Positions 58,734 to 64,000 of a DNA stretch of 64,000 nucleotides are shown in pieces. Position numbers and translations under genes: made by a program. Source of the DNA: Typhlomys cinereus. Lineage: Eukaryota > Chordata > Mammalia > Rodentia > Platacanthomyidae. Under the pieces are notes generated by a model that searched no databases, was not told the origin of the DNA, and saw only the letters and a list, made by a program, of their open reading frames with translations. How positions within the stretch are numbered: position 1 is the first letter of the stretch; each line of letters starts with the position of its first letter. The stretch is from positions 2,202,230 to 2,266,229 of the forward strand of contig JALPQD010000247.1 in the NCBI GenBank assembly GCA_023101885.1, given 5' to 3'.

Positions 58734-59693
58734 CAGCATTTGGTGCTTTTTTTAATATTTTTTTTTATTTCCACTCATACAAACTTAACAGGTACACTGG
58801 TCCCCCCCTCCCTCCAAGCCCCCATCCCCCTGTGGCCCCCTCCCCTCCCCCTTTCCTCCTTATCCCCCATTGCCTCTCCCTCCCATCCCCGGAGCATCCT
58901 TTAATGTGCATGCCAAACTCTCAACTGGGTCCTCCTCTCCAATGAGGTGCAAGGACCCAGTGGCCTTTCCCAGAACCTTTTCCTGTGTTCCCCTTAAGCA
59001 TAGGAACACTACTGTGGCTGTCAATCCCTTGCCGTCAAGGATCCTAGTGCCTTTAGCTAGACTTTGTGGGGTCAATAGTGTGTTGGACATTGCCCAAGGC
59101 ATGCAAAGGCCAAATATGACTGCTTTGGCCCTAACTTGTGTGGAGTACCTTGCATATCGTTGTGCTTTTACAATCTTACCACCTCCTCTTCCGCAAATTT
59201 CCCTGAGCTTCAGGATGGGGAGAGATTAGGCTGGCCTAGTTCCAGGTGGTTGATATAGAATCTCTGATGTTCTGGATTATGGTTTGTTGATTTTTTTTCA
59301 GTTTTGCTGCCTCTGCAATGCCCTTCACTCCATTCTGATGGGTATTGGATATCACCCCCTGGCCAGAGATAAAAACCTGTTAAATTAGAGTCTTGTTATA
59401 AGAGTATATTCAAAGGTATATGTAATAAAAGTAGGAAACTGCCATGAGGGAGAAAATTTTCACTAACCACATATCTGATAGAGCTCTATTATCCAGAGTG
59501 CACAAAGAACTTAGAAAACTAAACACCAAGGAAAACAATGGCCCAATTAAAAAATGGTCCCTGGAACTTAAAAGAAACTTTACCAGGGATGAAATTAAAA
59601 TGTCTAACAAATATCTTAAAAATGCTCCACATCTTTAGCCATCAGGGAAATGCAAATCAAAACTTCCCTGAGATATCATCTCAGCATTTGGTG
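58734..59693. mobile_element. Twin-primed (5'-inverted) LINE-1 insertion with TSDs
   Basis: Perfect 12-bp duplicates CAGCATTTGGTG at 58734-58745 and 59682-59693 flank an L1 with two parts. 58746-59430 is 3' UTR in minus orientation, with a T-rich (poly-A) start and the C-rich block at 58800-58870. 59441-59681 is ORF2 C-terminal sequence in plus orientation. Removing the insert and one duplicate restores the host L1 text as seen at 6247-6270. The inverted join with loss of the intervening ORF2/3'-UTR piece is the signature of twin priming. Confidence 0.93.
59441..59681 (+). pseudogene. Inverted LINE-1 ORF2 segment
   Basis: Plus-strand frame '[20 protein letters not shown]' then 'NGPIKKWSLELKRNFTRDEI' matches the equivalent minus-strand stretch of the 4.8-6.5 kb L1 (residues just before the cysteine motif). 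It ends at the target-site duplication. Confidence 0.9.
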
Positions 59694-61720
59694 TTTGTAT
59701 TGTGGATTTTTGCCACCTACCTAGGGTGTGATGATATCTCAGGGAAGTTTTGATTTGGATTTCCCTGATGCTAGGGATGTGGAGCATTTTTAAGATATTT
59801 GTTAGACATTTCAATTTTGTCCCTAGAAAAGTTTCTTTTGAGTTCTGAGACCCATTTTTTAATTGGGCCATTTGTTTCTTTGGTGTTATCTTTCTAGTTC
59901 TTTGTGCACTCTGGATAATAGAGCTCTATCTGTGGTTAGCAAAGATTTTCTCCCATTTTGTGGGTTGCCTTTTTGCTCAATTTACAATCTCTTTATCTGA
60001 ACAGAAGCTCTTTACTTTCATAAAATCCCATTAGTTGAGTGTTGGTTCTAGTGAGACTGTGCTATTGGATTTCTGTTTAGGAACTGTTGGCCTAGTCCAA
60101 TCAGTTCAAGGGAGATCCCTATGCTTTCAACTAGGACTTTTTATACTCTTTGGCTATTAAGAACTTGTTCAATGTGGAATTAATTTTTGTGCATGGTGAC
60201 AAGTATGGGTCCAGTTTTGTCAGCACCACTTGTTGAAGATGCTATTCTTTTTCCATTGAATTTTTTGGGCCCTTTTGTCAAAGATCAAATGGCTGTAATT
60301 GTGTGGGCTTATACCTGGTCTTCAACCCTTACCAAGTGATCTACATGTCTATTTTAGAGCCAGTACCAGGCTGTTTTTATTACTATGGATTTGTAGTACA
60401 GATTAAGGTTTGGTATGGTGATATATCCAACAGTATTTCTGTTACTCAGGATTGTTTTTGCTATCCTGGGCCTTTTGTGCTTGCATGTGAATTTTGAGAT
60501 TGTTTAGTCGATTTCTTTAAAGAATTGCTTTGGGAGTTTGATTGGTATAGCATTGAATCTCTATATTGCTTTTGGTAGGATGGTCATTTTTATGATGTTG
60601 ATTCTGCCAATCCAGGAACATGGGATATCTTTCCACCTTCTGGTGTCTTTTGTAACTTCTTTCTTTAGGGTTTTAGGGTTTTAAAGTTTTCATTATAAAG
60701 ATCTCCCACTTCTTTGGTAGATTTATAACAAGGTATTTCATTTTTTTTGAGCTATAGTAAATGGGATTGTTTTTCTTAGGACATTATCACTTTTTTCATC
60801 CTTGTTGTATAGGAAGGCCACTGATTTTTGCACATTTATTTTGTAACTTGCCATTCTGCTGAACTTATGTATTAATTCCAGGAGTTTCCTGGTGGAGTTT
60901 TTAGGATCACTCAGGTATATGATCATGTCATCTGGAAATAGAGATATTTTGACTTCTTCCTTTCTGATTTGAATCCCTTTTATCTCCTTCTCTTGTCTTA
61001 TAGCTCTAGCTAAGACTTCAAGTACAATATTGAATAGAAGTGGTGAGAGTGGACAGCTTTGTCTATTTCTGATTGAAGTAGGAATGTTTCAATTTTCTCA
61101 TTTTCCCATTGAGTATAATCCTTGCTGTTGGCTTGTTGTATACAGCTTTTATTATGTTGATATCAGTTCCTTCCATTCCAACTGTCTCTTGGCTTTGATT
61201 ATAAAAGGATGTTGGATCTTGTCAAAAGCTTTTTCTGCATCTATCGAGAGTATCATGTGGTCTTGGACTTTGAATTGGTGTATATGATGGATTACATTTA
61301 TTGATTTGTGTATGTTATGTTGAACAAAACTTGTGTGCCTGGGACAAAGCCTACTTGATCACAGTGAATGATCTTTATGATATGTTTTTGAATCTGATTT
61401 GCTAAGATTTTGTCTTTGTGTCTGTGTTAATCAAAGACATTGGCCTATAGTTTTCTTTTTTAAGTGTATTTATATCATGTTTAAGGGTTAGTATGATATT
61501 AGCTACATAGAATGGATTTGGACATGTTCCTTCCTTCACTATTTTATGGAATAGTTTATGGAGCAGTGGTGTTAATTGTTCTATAAATGTCTGGTAGAAT
61601 TCTGTGCTGAATCTGTCTGGCCCAGGACATTTTTTGGTGGGAAGATTTGAGATTACTTCATCAATTTCATTATTTGTCATAGGACTATTTAAATAATTCA
61701 AAACATCCCGATTCTATTTA
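59694..61720 (-). pseudogene. LINE-1 ORF2p reverse transcriptase region, broken
   Basis: In minus order: 'EIDEVISNLPTKKCPGPDRF', 'FYQTFIEQLTPLLHKLF' and '[13 protein letters not shown]' (61402-61701) are the reverse-transcriptase fingers and palm. The catalytic F/YADD box reads FPDD at 60927-60938, followed by '[19 protein letters not shown]' and '[15 protein letters not shown]'. The alanine-to-proline change next to the catalytic aspartates, together with many frame breaks, marks it as inactive. Confidence 0.88.
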
Positions 61721-61780
61721 GGTAAGTTGTGCTTACTCAGAAATTCATCTATTTCTTCTGTGTTATGAAATTTTATGGAT

Positions 61781-62060
61781 TATATGTTTTTGAAATATGA
61801 CCTTATAATTCTCTGAATTTCTTGGGTATCAGTTGTGATAACTCTATTTTCATTTCTAATTTTGTTAATTTGTCTTTTCTCTCTCTTGATTTTGGATAAC
61901 TCAGGTAGGGGTGTATCAATTATATGTTTTTGAAATATGACCTTATAATTCTCTGAATTTCTTGGGTATCAGTTGTGATAACTCTATTTTCATTTCTAAT
62001 TTTGTTAATTTGTCTTTTCTCTCTCTTGATTTTGGATAACTCAGGTAGGGGTGTATCAAT
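61781..62060. repeat. Perfect 140-bp tandem duplication inside LINE-1
   Basis: 61781-61920 and 61921-62060 are identical base for base. Each encodes, on minus, the L1 linker around 'SKIKREKRQINKIRNENR'. A 2-base AT overlap exists at the junction. Confidence 0.97.
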
Positions 62061-62084
62061 CATTGATATTTTTCTCAATCTGTC

Positions 62085-62535
62085 AAAGTACATGTTAGAA
62101 AATATTATTTTCAATTTACCAATATATTTTGCCATAAATATGTGGAAATTAATAAAACTAAACTTGTTTCACAAGTGATTACTTAATCTAGACCTTTTTC
62201 TGAAGCTCTCATAATACATGCACTTTTCCCTCTTCCATTGTTGACTATGAAATTATATAACCAGAAAATTTCATTCCTCAGTGGCAGGAGCAAAAGACTG
62301 CTCTGTTTGTGGCCAATTACCTACCTTTCTTGTACTAATTGGTGCTAATAACTGAATCATCAAATTGTGAAATCTTTATGCTCACTTATTTTTGTGGATG
62401 AATTGTTATATCAGTTGTTTTTCTTTGTTGCTGTGAAACAATACCCAAAGTCAAACAACTTAATGGAAGAAAAGGGAAATACAGTTTTTAATGGAGGAAG
62501 TGGCGTGACTGATGATAGAAGTGGGGGATATTTCT
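62085..62535. other. Non-L1 block inside LINE-1 ORF2
   Basis: L1 ORF2 coding text stops near 62085 (in front of 'SMIDTPLPEL' on minus) and resumes near 62535 ('PNPKSSRREEISKIRGEI'). About 24 codons of ORF2 are missing between these points, and about 450 bp of unrelated sequence is present. Its right part (62399-62530) looks like a MaLR LTR end on minus ('TGTTATATCAGTTG', 'TTGTTGCTGTGAAACAATAC'). Confidence 0.75.
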
Positions 62536-62862
62536 CCCCTGATTTTGCTAATCTCCTCTCTTCTACTGCTTTTGGGATTAGGTTGCTCTTGTGTCTCTAA
62601 AGCTTTAAGTTGCATTGTTAAATTATTTATTTGTGACATTTCCATTTTTTGATATAGGCATTAAGTGCTATAAACTTACCTCTTAGGTCAGCTTTCATTG
62701 TGTCCCAGAGATTTTGATATGTTGTATTTTCATTATTGTTTACTTTTAGAACATCTTCAAGTTCCTTTTTGATTTCTTTCTGAACCCATTTCTCATTCAG
62801 CATCATAGTGTTTAATTTCCATGAGTTAGTGTGTTTTTTTGCTATTTGTTGTGTTGTGGATG

Positions 62863-63500
62863 TCAAGCTTTAGACCATGGTGGATCTGACAGGATACAGG
62901 TTATAATTTCAACTTGCCTGTATATGTGGAGATTCTTTATGTGTCCCAATATGTGGTCTATTTTGGAGAAAGTTCTGTGGGATGCTGAGAAGAATGTGTA
63001 ATCCTTGGTGCTTGGATGGAAAGTTTGATAGATATCTATTAGGTCCATTTCAGTAAGGGTTTGATTTAGTTCCAATGTGTCTCTGTTGAATTTTTGGCCT
63101 GTCGATCTATCCCATGATGAGAATGCAGTATTGAAATCCCCAAGTATTATCATTTTGGGTTTTATTTCTTGTTTTAGACATTGTAGTGCTTGCTTAATGA
63201 ATACGGAGGAGCCCTGTATTAGGTATGCATCTGTTCAGTATTGTGAAGTCTTCCTGATTTGTTCCTGTGACTAAAATCTCTTATGACTTTCTTTGGTCTG
63301 AAATCCACTTTGTCAGATACCATAATTGCTACCCCTGCTTGTTTCCTTGTTCCATTAGCTCAAAGAATTTTTGAGCAGCCTTTTACTTTTAGGATGTGCC
63401 TATCTTTTGTGGTGAGATGTGCTTCCTGAAGGCAGCAGATGGATAGGTTTTGATTTCTAATCCATGTTTGTAACTTGCATCTTTTGATTGGTGAGTTAAT
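62863..63500 (-). pseudogene. LINE-1 ORF2p endonuclease domain, broken
   Basis: The apurinic-type endonuclease that nicks target DNA. The minus frame 62863-63153 shows 'ILGDFNTAFSSWDRSTGQKF' with the catalytic Asp-Phe-Asn, 'DLIDIYQTFHPSTKDYTFFS' and 'FSKIDHILG'. It then loses frame at the final Ser-Asp-His motif (reads SDPPW). The earlier part (63160-63480) reads in patches as 'LTTKDRHILKVKGCSK' and 'ANGTRKQAGVAIMVSDKVDF', split by stops. Confidence 0.9.
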
Positions 63501-63659
63501 GGAGAAATTACTTTTGATTCCTGACTCTTTTGTGTTTAGTGGCTTTAATAAGTGTATTATTTAGCTTGTTGGTTGTGGTGGTAACAAACTTCCATTCTGT
63601 CCTCCTGGATGTGCTTGTTCTTTTCTTCAAACTTGAGTATCTTCTCTAGCATTTTTTGA

Positions 63660-64000
63660 AGGTCTGGTTTGGTGGTCATGTAAGCTTTTGAGTCATCTTT
63701 ATGGTGGAATTTTTTCTTTCACCCTTGACCATGAATGAGAAATTTGCTGGGTATATTAGTCTGGGTTGGCATTTGTGCTCATTCAATACTTTGAGTACAT
63801 CTTTCTAAATTCTTCTTGCTTTTACTGTTTCTATTGAAAAATCATTCGTTATTTTAATAGGTTTACCTTTAAAAGTGACTTGTTTTTCTCTCTTGAAGCT
63901 CTCAGCACATTTTCTTTGTCTTGTATGTGTAGTATTTTGAGTATTATTTGCCGTGGTGACTTCCCATTTTGATCATATCTGTTTGGGTTGCTGGAATGCT
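63660..64000 (-). pseudogene. LINE-1 ORF1p C-terminal domain, partial
   Basis: Minus translation in patches gives 'FKGKPIKITNDFSIETVKAR', 'KDVLKVLNEHKCQPRLIYPA' and 'NFSFMVKGERK'. This is the nucleic-acid-chaperone C-terminal domain of ORF1p, including the Tyr-Pro-Ala motif. An in-frame stop and frameshifts interrupt it. The rest of ORF1 lies beyond the window. Confidence 0.8.

Larger units (their letters stand above)
57285..64000 (-). mobile_element. Long LINE-1, running off the right edge
   Basis: Minus-strand LINE-1 from its 3' end at about 57285 through the 3' UTR (57300-58330), the ORF2 C-terminus (58408-58733, 59694-59960), reverse transcriptase (about 60.7-61.7 kb), endonuclease (62.86-63.5 kb) and the ORF1 C-terminal domain (63.66-64.0 kb). 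The 5' UTR and most of ORF1 lie outside the window. It is interrupted by a twin-primed L1 (58746-59681), a tandem duplication (61781-62060) and foreign sequence (about 62085-62535). ORF2 has many frameshifts and stops, so this copy is dead. Confidence 0.93.

Noticed and set aside
58870..59229. 119-codon plus frame
   Set aside because: Antisense of the LINE-1 3' UTR in the twin-primed insertion; a similar frame recurs at 5030-5266 for the same reason.
61781..62060. CRISPR-like or satellite array
   Set aside because: Only two copies without spacers, both inside LINE-1 coding sequence.

Overview
This is a stretch of mammalian, almost certainly rodent, nuclear DNA that I read as intergenic or intronic. 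B1-like, ID-like and B2-superfamily SINEs point to a rodent. So do LINE-1 copies with a pyrimidine-rich (on +) 3' UTR, MaLR-type LTRs and many (TG/CA)n tracts. The youngest SINE has an A box and a B box, a GC-rich body, a (CA)n tract and an AATAAA-rich tail. It is not a mouse or rat B2, so I suspect a non-murid rodent such as a jerboa-like (dipodoid) or geomyoid species; that placement is inference. I found no host protein-coding exon, no structural RNA gene and no CRISPR. Every open frame above about 100 codons is LINE-1, a microsatellite or SINE read-through, or has no supporting feature.

Layout. 0-4.7 kb: unique sequence, an ancient LINE-1 ORF2 relic (2.1-3.0 kb), and a MIR split by a SINE. 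4.76-6.55 kb: a 5'-truncated younger LINE-1 (minus) whose remaining ORF2 C-terminus is still open. 6.5-16.4 kb: unique sequence with scattered MIRs, a LINE-1 3'-UTR fragment (13 kb) and a MaLR LTR (14 kb). 16.4-31 kb: LTRs, an ID, B1 and B3-like SINEs, a 197-bp direct duplication (21.0 and 23.3 kb) around a GC-rich patch, and a long GGAA array (23.8 kb). 30-45.9 kb: a cluster of solitary LTR-like elements with TATA boxes and AATAAA signals, and a young SINE with perfect 15-bp target-site duplications (39.0 kb). 46-53 kb: a MIR, a strong inverted repeat (48.7/49.3 kb), another LINE-1 3'-UTR relic and an LTR. 53.86-56.36 kb: a nearly complete non-autonomous MaLR retroelement with two LTRs and a tRNA-Leu-type primer site, carrying a nested SINE. 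57.3-64 kb: a long LINE-1 (minus, running off the right edge in ORF1). It contains a second, twin-primed LINE-1, a perfect 140-bp tandem duplication and a 450-bp block of non-L1 sequence.

There is no operon or pathway to describe. The order of events can be partly read from nesting: MIR and ancient L1 came first, then MaLR and other LTRs, then SINEs and younger L1 insertions. I did not find a credible new functional system. The notable items are structural: the MaLR provirus, the twin-primed L1, the 95%-identical inverted repeat, the perfect tandem duplication and the 197-bp direct duplication. Repeat family names come from remembered consensus features, not from a database search, and element edges without visible target-site duplications are approximate.
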